Assembly: GCA_024742475.1 (NCBI GenBank)
Contig: JANSYI010000035.1
Coordinates: 1 to 64,000, forward strand
DNA from: a bacterium
GTDB taxonomy: Bacteria > Myxococcota_A > Polyangia > Nannocystales > Nannocystaceae
DNA length: 64,000 nt
Direction of reading: 5' to 3'
Part shown: piece after piece, positions 1 to 7,391 of the stretch
Numbering within the stretch: the stretch's first letter is position 1
How the letters are laid out: every line of letters starts with the position of its first letter
The notes under the pieces: generated by a model
Database searches by the model: none
What the model saw: the letters and a program-made list of their open reading frames with translations, nothing else
Told to the model about the DNA's origin: nothing
Translations under genes and position numbers: made by a program

Positions 1-675
1 GAGCAATGACGGGGACGTGATGCCCTGGTCGATGGCGGCGGCGATGAACAGCTCGCGAATCGGACCTCGCGCCCGCATCGCGGACGGTCGCGCGCGGGTG
101 GCCGCGAGGACGGCCGCGGCGATCGTCTCGAGCCCGAACGCAGGGAGCCTTCGCTCGCCCGGCACCGGGGCGCCCAGAGCACGGCGGTCGGGGACCCGGT
201 CGTCACGCTCGACGTACTCCAGCCAGGCGTCGCGCCGCCGGGCCTTCGTTCGCCGCGCGTGATGCTGGAGGTCGAGGGCCGGCCACACGGTCGTCCCGGC
301 CACGTCCCTGAAGGTCGACCACAGCCACTCGGCGGGGTGCATGACCAGCCCCGCGCGGCTCGGATTGAGCTCGATGTAGCGGGCGACCCGTGGGATCTTG
401 CTCGGCTCCACGAGCTCCGGCGGAGGAAGCGGCTCGAACAGGTCATCGGCTCTCAGCTGGCGCTGCAGCTGTCCGCAGGTCCTCGCCAAGCGGCGTCGAG
501 CCTCGTCGGGATCAGCGACCTCCGCCAGCACGTGCGGGTGGTTGGGCATGATCGCCGCCGCCACCAGCCCAGGAAACAGCGCTTCGAGCCGCACCCACAG
601 CCATCGCGCCGCGTCGAACGTCCCGAGATCTCGGCGAGGCGCTCGAAGGCGCGCGACCAGATGAACCACCACCAT
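1..675 (-). CDS. REP-associated tyrosine transposase (RAYT, Y1_Tnp superfamily), partial at left edge
   Basis: The minus-strand frame is open from an ATG at 675 to base 1, so 225 residues are visible and the C-terminus lies outside the window. Two hallmarks of the IS200-like/TnpA_REP family are present. MPNHPHVL carries the HxH metal-binding pair (about residues 46-53). YIELNPSRAGLV, followed by a W-L-W-S-T-F-R segment, is the typical second block. Family proteins are single-strand transposases that act on REP hairpins. A GTG one codon upstream (678) is an equally possible start. The REP-like doublet at 729-806, immediately upstream of the 5' end, supports a RAYT rather than an ordinary IS200 element. 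The catalytic Tyr was not assigned. Confidence 0.85.
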   Translation of the reverse strand, partial: MVVVHLVARLRAPRRDLGTFDAARWLWVRLEALFPGLVAAAIMPNHPHVLAEVADPDEARRRLARTCGQLQRQLRADDLFEPLPPPELVEPSKIPRVARYIELNPSRAGLVMHPAEWLWSTFRDVAGTTVWPALDLQHHARRTKARRRDAWLEYVERDDRVPDRRALGAPVPGERRLPAFGLETIAAAVLAATRARPSAMRARGPIRELFIAAAIDQGITSPSLL

Positions 676-728
676 CACCACCCCCGTCGGCCGTCGAGCC
701 CCCCCGTTGCACCCGAACTCGCGCCGCC

Positions 729-806
729 TGAACTTCGCCTTTCGCGAAGCTCGGGCGGTCCGGCTTCAGAACGGACACGCTGAACTTCGCCTTTCGCGAA
801 ACTCGG
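729..806. repeat. REP-like doublet beside the RAYT gene
   Basis: Two near-identical 26-bp units (729-754 and 781-806, one mismatch) start 52 bp apart. Each contains a hairpin CTTCGC-CTTTC-GCGAA(G/A). The same 52-bp doublet layout recurs at 52288-52394 and 54686-54792, with related unit sequences. Position directly upstream of a RAYT gene fits its presumed substrate. Confidence 0.75.
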
Positions 807-861
807 CCCGACCGAACCGTTTTTGGGCGCACCGATCGGCTCCTGCGGGAACTCCCCGCTC

Positions 862-1986
862 ATGGCCCAACGATTGCTCTGTGGTGTTGCGCTTCTTGCG
901 CTGGGGGCGTGCACGTCCACGCGCGGGACCGACCCGTTCGGTGGGGGCCCGGGCGAAGCCGAGGGGGGTGAACCGACGACGACGGCAGGCTCGAACGACC
1001 CCAGCGCGGGCACGTCGGGCAGCCCGGCGTCCACAGGGGACGCGGCGGGATCGGAGACGCCCGAGGCTGACGCGTCGACGGGCTTCAAGTTCGACCTGGC
1101 CGGCGGCGAGGGAGGCCCGACGGGTGGGCCCTGCGGCAAGGTCGACTTCGTGTTCGCGATCGACAACTCGGGGTCGATGGGCGGCTTTCAGCAGAGCCTC
1201 GCGGCCAGCTTTCCGGGCTTCATCGACGCGATCCAGTCCAACATCAACGCGCAGGACTATCGCATCCTCGTCACCGACAGCGACGCGTTCGCGACGATGG
1301 GCGCGAACGTCAGCGGATGCGGAGCCGACGGCACATGCGAGCCACTGTGCGCCAGCTGCAGCCCGACCGACCTGTGCGTGTGCACGTGCGAGGCCGAGGC
1401 CACCGAGTGTGTCGACCCCGACGCCAGCTGCGACGACACGCACGGCGCCGGCAAGCGCCGGAACGAGCAGGGCATGGACTGCGGCATCGAAGGCGATCAG
1501 CGCTACATGACCGGCTCGCAGCCCAACCTGGCCGAGACGTTCTCGTGCCTCGCACTCGTCGGCGACGCCGGCATGGCGATGGAGCGCCCGGTCACCGCGG
1601 CCACGAAGGCGATCACCGTCCAGAACGAGGCCGGCGCCTGCAACGAGGGCTTCCTTCGCGACGACGCGCTGCTGGTCGTCACCTTCATCACCGACGACCC
1701 TCCGGGCGCCAACGCCCCCTCGCAGTTCGAAGACGCCGGCTATCTCGCGCATCCCGATCGGTGGTTCGACGCGCTGGTGGCGGCCAAGGGCGGCAACCCC
1801 AACAACGTCGTGGTGCTCGGCATCGTCTCGGCGAGCTTCGGCGCCGAGGTCTTCGTCGACTTCGTCTCGATGTTTGGCGACCGCGGCCTGCTCGGGGAGA
1901 TTACAGCGCCGAGCTACGACGGCTTCTTCGAGGAGGCCGTCGCCTTGGTCGACGTCGCCTGCGACGAGTTCGAGCCCGAAGGCTGA
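862..1986 (+). CDS. Lipoprotein with von Willebrand factor A domain
   Basis: The 374-residue protein starts at the ATG at 862, which gives a clean lipoprotein signal ending LALGAC (Cys17). A Thr/Gly/Glu/Ser-rich stalk follows to about residue 85. The VWA domain then starts with F-V-F-A-I and DNSGSM (residues 101-106), an intact D-x-S-x-S MIDAS motif. A Cys-rich insertion (about residues 155-195) interrupts the domain. VWA lipoproteins bind ligands through a divalent metal at the cell surface; the ligand here is unknown. An upstream ATG at 823 would add 13 residues before the signal and is less likely. The 3' end overlaps the convergent sigma-factor gene by 73 bp. Confidence 0.85.
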   Translation: MAQRLLCGVALLALGACTSTRGTDPFGGGPGEAEGGEPTTTAGSNDPSAGTSGSPASTGDAAGSETPEADASTGFKFDLAGGEGGPTGGPCGKVDFVFAIDNSGSMGGFQQSLAASFPGFIDAIQSNINAQDYRILVTDSDAFATMGANVSGCGADGTCEPLCASCSPTDLCVCTCEAEATECVDPDASCDDTHGAGKRRNEQGMDCGIEGDQRYMTGSQPNLAETFSCLALVGDAGMAMERPVTAATKAITVQNEAGACNEGFLRDDALLVVTFITDDPPGANAPSQFEDAGYLAHPDRWFDALVAAKGGNPNNVVVLGIVSASFGAEVFVDFVSMFGDRGLLGEITAPSYDGFFEEAVALVDVACDEFEPEG

Positions 1987-2645
1987 GGCTCGGCCAGATC
2001 GCGCTTGAGCGCGTCGGCCCAGTGCTGCAGGCCGCTGAGCGTCTGTTGCACCCAGTCTTCGTCGCCCGCCGCCAGCACGGCCATCTCTCGCGCCAGCATC
2101 TTGCGCGCGCGCGCCAGCCGACTCTTGACGGTGCCCTCGATCGTGCCCGTGGCCGCCGCGATGTCGGCCAGGGGCAGCTCCTCCCAGTAGCGAAGCTCGA
2201 GCGCGATCTGAAGGTCGAGCGGCAGGCGTCGAAGGGCGTGAAGCAGCAGCTCGCGCTCCTGCCCGCGCGCGACCGTCCCTCGCATCGAACGCGAGCCCTG
2301 GGCGGCGACGTCGTGCATCGAGTGCTCGGCCGGGGAGAACACCCGGCCCGCGCGGTAGGAATCGCGAAAGTGCCGTAGAAGCTTGTTGCGAGCGATCCCC
2401 AGCAAGAACACGCGAAACGGCGCGTCGCCTCGGTAGCGCTCGCGCGTCTCGATGCATGCGAGCATCGTCGCCTGGATGAGGTCGTCAATCGGCCCGTCGA
2501 GCTTGGATCGGAAGAAGCGATACAGCACGTCGAAGTGGCGCGCGAGCAGGGCGTCGCCGCACCCGACGTCGCCGTCGGCCCACGCCTGCAAGAGCTCGCG
2601 ATCGGTCGTCACGGCCGAGCCGTCGCGTTGGCGGTCCGAAGCCAC
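1914..2645 (-). CDS. ECF-type RNA polymerase sigma factor
   Basis: The 243-residue protein has the sigma-70 region 2 pattern (DDLIQATMLACIE, then R-Y-R-G-D-A-P-F-R-V-F-L-L-G-I-A) around residues 50-90. Region 4 is near residues 140-180, with LPLADIAAATGTIEGTVKSR as the helix-turn-helix. The C-terminal 25 residues are Ser/Thr/Lys-rich and unlike a sigma factor. It overlaps the upstream kinase gene by 37 bp on the same strand, so the two are probably translationally coupled. No anti-sigma gene is adjacent, so control by the kinase is a reasonable guess. The target regulon is unknown. Confidence 0.92.
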   Translation of the reverse strand: MASDRQRDGSAVTTDRELLQAWADGDVGCGDALLARHFDVLYRFFRSKLDGPIDDLIQATMLACIETRERYRGDAPFRVFLLGIARNKLLRHFRDSYRAGRVFSPAEHSMHDVAAQGSRSMRGTVARGQERELLLHALRRLPLDLQIALELRYWEELPLADIAAATGTIEGTVKSRLARARKMLAREMAVLAAGDEDWVQQTLSGLQHWADALKRDLAEPQPSGSNSSQATSTKATASSKKPS

Positions 2646-5383
2646 GCCTTCATCTTATCCGCCATCTCCTGGTCCCGTGGCAAGACGGCGCCTTCGAGCA
2701 GAGCTCGCACCTCGCCCATGGCAGCGGCGCGCTCGTCCTTCGGTCGCGCCCGGGCCCGAAGGAAGCGCAGCCGCAGGCGAACCTCGGGGAGCTCGGGCCC
2801 ATCGAGCACCGCCAGGCCCCGCTCGATGGCCACGCGAGCCTCCTGGGCGCGTCCCATGTCGAGCAGCGCCTCGGCCACGCCCGCGTAGGGGATCGACAGG
2901 CGCGGGTGCGCGGGGCCGAGGCCTTCGGACCAGCTCGCCAGCCCCTTCTCGTGCTCGCGCAGGGCCTCCTCGGGGCGCTGCAACGCGAGCAAGACGTCGC
3001 CCAGGTTCACCAGCGAGTAGCCACAGTCCACGCGGCAGTCGGCCAGAGCCGCCTGCTTGACCTCGAGCGCCCTGCGGTGCATGGCCAGCGCCTCCTCGTG
3101 CTCCGAGCGCAGGCTCAGACAGCTCCCCACGTTGTTGAGCGCCATGCCCACCGTCCCGTGGATCGAGCCGTAGGTCCGCTCGAACATGCCCAGCGCGCGC
3201 TCGTAGTGCGCGCACGCCTCCTGCTGCTCCCCGAGGGTCCGCAGAACGACACCGAGGTTGTTGTAGAGCATCGCGTCCCCATCGCTGGAACCGAGCGCTC
3301 GATGCCGAATGGCCAGTGCCCTGCGGTAGACCTCGGCAGCCTCACGCGCCTGGTCCACGGCCGAGTACGCGTTGCCCAGCGGCACCAGCAGGCTGGAGAG
3401 GAAGAGCGCCTGCGGCCCCATCGTGGCCTCGGCGTCCCGCAGCGCGTTGTCGAGGATGACGATCGCGTCGTCGTACTCGCCGCGCTCGAACGCGAACACG
3501 CCGCGGTACCGGTGGATCTTCAGGCGCGCGACCGGGTCGTCGGCTCGGGCCTCGGCCCAATCGAGCATCCGAGCGGCGTCCTCCCGCTGGCGCAGCGGCC
3601 TCCCGAGCATGCCCGCGATCTTGATCATCGCCTCCACGGAGGTCGCGTCGTCGTCCGACCGCTCGGCGAGCAGCAGCGCCTGCCGGTAGCCCGCGAGCGC
3701 CTCGTCCACCCGCTCGGCGTCCCAGTCGCTGCCCGCGACACAGATGCGCGCCCGCGCCTCGGTGGGCCCATGTCCCAAGACGATGGCCCGTTCGAGCGCG
3801 CCTGCTGCGACCGCAGATCTACGAGACTGCTGCCCCGCCAAGAACAGCGCCTCCGCCCGCTCGAGCTCGGCCAAGATCTCCATCGCCTCGGCGCGCTCGA
3901 GGCCCGGCGGTGGCAGAGGCGGCCCCGCGTGCGAGGGGTCGTCACACACGGACGCAGGCTGCAACCCCTCGACGATGGCGACCACCCGCGCTGCGACCGA
4001 CTCCTCCTCTTCGACGAGTACGTCGAGCGTCCGCTCGAACTCCAGCGCGCGCTGCTGCAAACACGCCGCCCCCTCGGTCAGCTGAACCGAGTCGCTGCCC
4101 GAACGCCGACGCGCAGTGCACAGCTCGAGTGACCGGCGGCTCCACGCCGAGGCGTGTGCGTCCAGGGTCGCGCTGGCGGTCGCCCACGCCTGTTCGGCAC
4201 CCTCGGGGCGGGCCCGCGTGATGCGGTCGTGGAGCGCCTCGCGGGCCTGGGGCGTCCATACGCGATCGAGGCGGCCCGCGGCCTCTTCACACGGGTCGGC
4301 GGGTCGAAGCACGAAGGCCGTCACCGCCGCAGCGCCGGCGATCGACAGGCCGGTCAGCATCGCGCGACGCCACGTCGAGGGCGGGTCTCGGAGCGCGCGC
4401 AGCAAGGCGTCCATCGAGGCGTGCCGACGCGCGGGGTCGGGCTCGAGTCCACGTCGCAGCGCCTTCCAGACGCGCGCCGGAACCCGAGTGTCGGTCGGCG
4501 CGCCCAGGCGTGCGAGCACGGCGGCCGCCTGGGCAGGGTCACGCACCGGACGGTTGAAGGGGCGCGCCCCCGCGAGGACCTCCCAGGCGCAGACGCAGAA
4601 GCTGAACTGGTCGGATGCCTCGCTGGGCGTGTCGCCTCCCCAGATCTCCGGGGCGATGTAGGCGGGCGTGCCCATGACCTGTGCGCCATCGGCCGAGCGC
4701 CCCTGCGAGCCCGACGACTGACTGGTCTCGGCCGGCATCGCCAGGCCGAAGTCGACGACGCGCGCCCGCGGCGTCCGGGCGTCGCCACCGACGAGCACGT
4801 TCGACGGCTTGAAGTCGCGGTGAATGACAGACTGGGCGTGCGCCGCTGCCAGCCCCGCGCCGGCTTGGCGCAGCACGTCGAGCGTCTGCGGCCACCGACG
4901 GCCGTCGCGGCCAGCCCACTGCGAGAGGCTCGACCCCTCGACGAGCTCCATCACGACGAACACCCCCGAGGGCGGCAGCTCCCCGATCGAGCGCGCGGCG
5001 GTCAGGTGGCGCAGGTCGGACTCGGCGTAGGTGCCCACGTCGTGCACCGCGATCACGTTGGGATGCGAGATCTTTGCGGCGCTCTGCGCCTCGGCGCGTA
5101 GGTCGGCCGAACGCTGCGCCCGAGAACCGCGCGACCTCTTGAGCAGCTTGATCGCCACCTTGCGATCGAGGTCGGGGTCGTACGCCTCGAACACGATGCC
5201 GAACCCGCCCGAGCCGATCCGCCGCAGCAGCACGTGCCGGCTGAGCGTGGGCTGCTCGGTCGTCTCCGCATCGAGCAGCTTGCGACGGACGCTCGCCAAC
5301 GTCGCCGCGCGGTCGACGGGATCGCCGAGCTCGGGCGGCCCACCGAGGCGCGCGCTCGGGGTCACGACGTCCGAAGAAGACAC
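2609..5383 (-). CDS. Transmembrane Ser/Thr protein kinase with TPR tail
   Basis: The 924-residue protein has a kinase domain from about residue 48. It carries the glycine loop IGSGGFGIVFEAYD, the AIKLL lysine, catalytic HRDFKPSN, DFGL and a GTPAYIAPE activation segment. One hydrophobic segment (LSIAGAAAVTAFVL, near residue 350) separates it from an outer part that begins with a C-x6-RL-x-x-VW block shared with the kinase at 49349. The rest is a series of TPR helices. GTG is the start: a TAGCAT hexamer ends 7 nt upstream of it, suggesting a leaderless message. It is the first gene of the kinase-sigma pair. Confidence 0.93.
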   Translation of the reverse strand: MSSSDVVTPSARLGGPPELGDPVDRAATLASVRRKLLDAETTEQPTLSRHVLLRRIGSGGFGIVFEAYDPDLDRKVAIKLLKRSRGSRAQRSADLRAEAQSAAKISHPNVIAVHDVGTYAESDLRHLTAARSIGELPPSGVFVVMELVEGSSLSQWAGRDGRRWPQTLDVLRQAGAGLAAAHAQSVIHRDFKPSNVLVGGDARTPRARVVDFGLAMPAETSQSSGSQGRSADGAQVMGTPAYIAPEIWGGDTPSEASDQFSFCVCAWEVLAGARPFNRPVRDPAQAAAVLARLGAPTDTRVPARVWKALRRGLEPDPARRHASMDALLRALRDPPSTWRRAMLTGLSIAGAAAVTAFVLRPADPCEEAAGRLDRVWTPQAREALHDRITRARPEGAEQAWATASATLDAHASAWSRRSLELCTARRRSGSDSVQLTEGAACLQQRALEFERTLDVLVEEEESVAARVVAIVEGLQPASVCDDPSHAGPPLPPPGLERAEAMEILAELERAEALFLAGQQSRRSAVAAGALERAIVLGHGPTEARARICVAGSDWDAERVDEALAGYRQALLLAERSDDDATSVEAMIKIAGMLGRPLRQREDAARMLDWAEARADDPVARLKIHRYRGVFAFERGEYDDAIVILDNALRDAEATMGPQALFLSSLLVPLGNAYSAVDQAREAAEVYRRALAIRHRALGSSDGDAMLYNNLGVVLRTLGEQQEACAHYERALGMFERTYGSIHGTVGMALNNVGSCLSLRSEHEEALAMHRRALEVKQAALADCRVDCGYSLVNLGDVLLALQRPEEALREHEKGLASWSEGLGPAHPRLSIPYAGVAEALLDMGRAQEARVAIERGLAVLDGPELPEVRLRLRFLRARARPKDERAAAMGEVRALLEGAVLPRDQEMADKMKAWLRTANATARP

Positions 5384-5390
5384 GAGGTCG

Positions 5391-5396
5391 ATGCTA
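5391..5396 (-). promoter_or_regulatory. Candidate -10 element (TAGCAT) for the kinase at 5383
   Basis: The hexamer reads TAGCAT on the minus strand and ends 7 nt before the GTG start, so transcription would begin at or next to the start codon. Confidence 0.5.
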
Positions 5397-5443
5397 CCGC
5401 GGCCCTGCGCGCATTACAGGTGCCTCACCAGCGAGGACTCGCG

Positions 5444-5449
5444 TACCCT
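5444..5449 (+). promoter_or_regulatory. Candidate -10 element (TACCCT) for the lipoprotein at 5457
   Basis: TACCCT ends 7 nt before the ATG at 5457. Together with the hexamer at 5391 it gives two divergent start signals within 60 bp. Confidence 0.5.
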
Positions 5450-5456
5450 GCCGCCG

Positions 5457-6041
5457 ATGAACCGGACGTTCCTCTCCTGTCTGCTTGCGCTCCCCTTCCT
5501 CTCCCTTGCCCCCGCGTGCGACGACGCCAAAGAGGAGAAGTCCGAGTCGGCAAAGGGCGAGGACGGCGGCGCATCGCCGAATGTTCCCGAGGCGAAGGGC
5601 CAACCCAGCGCCAAGCAAGCCGGCGTGCCCGACCCCTGCTCGCTGATGGACGAAGCCCTCCTGCGCAAGCAGCTCGGTCTCGCTGACGACACGAAGCTCG
5701 AGGTTGGAGACGAGCTCGACGCGAACCGGTTCAACGAGAACGCCAAGTCGTGCACGTGGCGCTTCGATGGGAAGATGGTCGGGCTTCAGGTCACCGTCGA
5801 GCCCGCCGAGAACGAGGCCGACACCTGGGCGAGCCGCATGCTCGAAGCCAAGACAGCCCAGGGCTTCGAGGCGGTCGACGGCATCGCCGACGGTGCCGCG
5901 TTCAAAGCGAAGGAAAGCCACCTCATGTTTCGACAGGGGGAGTCGCGTCTGTTCAGCTTGAGCTACGCCGGCGACCGGCCGGGCGCCACGATCTCTCTGG
6001 AGACGCTCCGCCCCATCGCGGCCGCAATCGAGCGCCCGTAG
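5457..6041 (+). CDS. Lipoprotein of unknown function, DUF3558-like layout
   Basis: The 194-residue product starts with a lipoprotein signal (MNRTFLSCLLALPFL...APAC) and a charged linker. A folded part then begins DPCSLMDEALLRKQLGL and contains a later CTW. The order of an early Cys-Ser-Leu, a helix, and a Cys-x-Trp strand resembles actinobacterial DUF3558-type lipoproteins, but similarity is only by eye. The ATG at 5457 is favoured over longer frames because it creates the signal peptide and sits 7 nt after TACCCT. It is divergent from the kinase gene. Confidence 0.8.
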   Translation: MNRTFLSCLLALPFLSLAPACDDAKEEKSESAKGEDGGASPNVPEAKGQPSAKQAGVPDPCSLMDEALLRKQLGLADDTKLEVGDELDANRFNENAKSCTWRFDGKMVGLQVTVEPAENEADTWASRMLEAKTAQGFEAVDGIADGAAFKAKESHLMFRQGESRLFSLSYAGDRPGATISLETLRPIAAAIERP

Positions 6042-6076
6042 GCCGGCACGATCTGGACCTCGACACAGGCACCCAG

Positions 6077-6493
6077 ATGCCCAAGGAAGACCTGGTCCCC
6101 ATGCACCCCATTGGCCCAGAGGCGCTCGTGGCTGTGGAGGTCGAGGATCGGGTCGTCGTGATCCGCAGATCGCCCATCCCCCACAGCGCCCAATCTCTGA
6201 CCGCTGCCTACCAGTGGGCGATTGCGCGAGCGGTCGAGCGGGCCAACACCGAGGCGCTCGCGCCGGGCTTGATCCTCGACGTGAGGGCAGCGCCAGGACG
6301 CAACGATCCCGACTTCGAGAACGAGCTGGTGGATCTCCATCGCCAAATCGAGGCGCGCTTCGACCCGATCGTGACGCTGATGCGCACCTCGGTCGGCGTC
6401 CTGCAGGCGACCCGCCTCGCCCGCCAGCTGGGGATCTCCGACCTGATCGTGCAAGATCACGCCGACGCCATCGCGCTGTGCCAAGCGCGGTGA
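6077..6493 (+). CDS. Small cytosolic protein, possible STAS-like fold
   Basis: The product is 138 residues with no signal peptide or membrane segment. Predicted order is strand (EVEDRVVVIRR), long helix, strand (GLILDVR), helix, strand (PIVTLMRTSVG), helix (ATRLARQLG), strand, which is compatible with STAS/SpoIIAA-like modules. I do not recognise a named family. It lies 35 bp after the lipoprotein gene and may be co-transcribed with it. A second in-frame ATG at 6101 is an alternative start. Confidence 0.6.
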   Translation: MPKEDLVPMHPIGPEALVAVEVEDRVVVIRRSPIPHSAQSLTAAYQWAIARAVERANTEALAPGLILDVRAAPGRNDPDFENELVDLHRQIEARFDPIVTLMRTSVGVLQATRLARQLGISDLIVQDHADAIALCQAR

Positions 6494-6517
6494 GCCCCTT
6501 TGCGAAGCGTGGGTTGC

Positions 6518-6523
6518 TACCCT
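6518..6523 (+). promoter_or_regulatory. Candidate -10 element (TACCCT) for the gene at 6534
   Basis: TACCCT ends 10 nt before the ATG, predicting a leader of only about 3-4 nt. Confidence 0.4.
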
Positions 6524-6533
6524 GCGCTCCGCG

Positions 6534-7259
6534 ATGCGACTCGTCTCGACGCCGGTCCTCCTCCTCTGCCTCGTAGCCTGCGACAGGTCGGCGGACTCCT
6601 CGCCCACGGACCCGGAGCCCGCGCCTGCCGCCGATCACGTCGAGGGTCCCAACGCGGCACACCGCGGGCGCACGCACGGGCACCATCGGTTCGAAGACGC
6701 CGAGGCATGGGCCGAGCAGTTCGACAACCCGGCACGGGACGCGTGGCAGAAACCCGACGAGGTGATCGACTTCTTGAGGCTCGAGCCGGACATGGTCGTC
6801 GCCGACCTGGGCGCAGGGACGGGCTACTTCGCGGTCAAGATTGCGCCGCGGGTGCCCGAGGGCACGGTGCTCGCCAACGACGTCGAACCCGACATGGTGC
6901 GCTACCTCGGCGAGCGGGCCGAGAAGAACGGCCTGTCCAACATCGTGCCGGTTCAGGGCAGCGCCACCGGGCCCGAGCTTCCCCAGCCCGCCGACGTCGC
7001 GTTCGTGTGCGACGTCTACCACCACATCGCTGACCGACCTGCCTACTTCGGCAAGGTGCGGGAGCAGCTGAGGGAAGGCGGACGACTGGTGATCGTCGAC
7101 TTCAAGAAAGATGCGGCCGAGGATGCGCCCGGCCCCCCGCCGCACATGCGCATCGCCGCAGACGAGCTGGTCGCCGAGCTCGAAGGCGCGGGCTGGACCC
7201 ACCTTCGCACCGATACCGACACGCTGCCCCACCAGTACATCGTGGAGCTGAAGCCCTGA
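6534..7259 (+). CDS. Lipoprotein with class I SAM-dependent methyltransferase domain
   Basis: The 241-residue protein begins with a lipoprotein signal (LLLCLVAC, Cys16) and a His-rich linker. A Rossmann methyltransferase domain follows, with motif I VVADLGAGTGYFAVKIA (about residues 86-102), an acidic residue after strand 2 (NDVEPDMV), and VCDVYHH for motif IV. All SAM-binding landmarks look intact. The lipobox is unexpected because SAM is cytosolic. Either the protein is exported and binds something else, or it stays on the inner leaflet. Confidence 0.88.
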   Translation: MRLVSTPVLLLCLVACDRSADSSPTDPEPAPAADHVEGPNAAHRGRTHGHHRFEDAEAWAEQFDNPARDAWQKPDEVIDFLRLEPDMVVADLGAGTGYFAVKIAPRVPEGTVLANDVEPDMVRYLGERAEKNGLSNIVPVQGSATGPELPQPADVAFVCDVYHHIADRPAYFGKVREQLREGGRLVIVDFKKDAAEDAPGPPPHMRIAADELVAELEGAGWTHLRTDTDTLPHQYIVELKP

Positions 7260-7391
7260 GCACGGGAGAAATGCGCCACCGGTTCGGCAAGAGCGAATCC
7301 CTGATTCGCCGCGTTGCGCCTGAGCCGCACTCGGTCACATTTCGGGACCAAGCCTCAAGACCGATCCGCGATGGGCCGATTCGCCGGGACA

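Noticed and set aside
766..2457. Long minus-strand open frame opposite the VWA lipoprotein
   Set aside because: Its product is Arg/Ala-rich low-complexity text, mirroring high GC at the third positions of the real gene.
5394..7232. 612-codon minus-strand frame across three plus-strand genes
   Set aside because: It crosses three well-supported genes and shows no domain; it is a GC-driven shadow.
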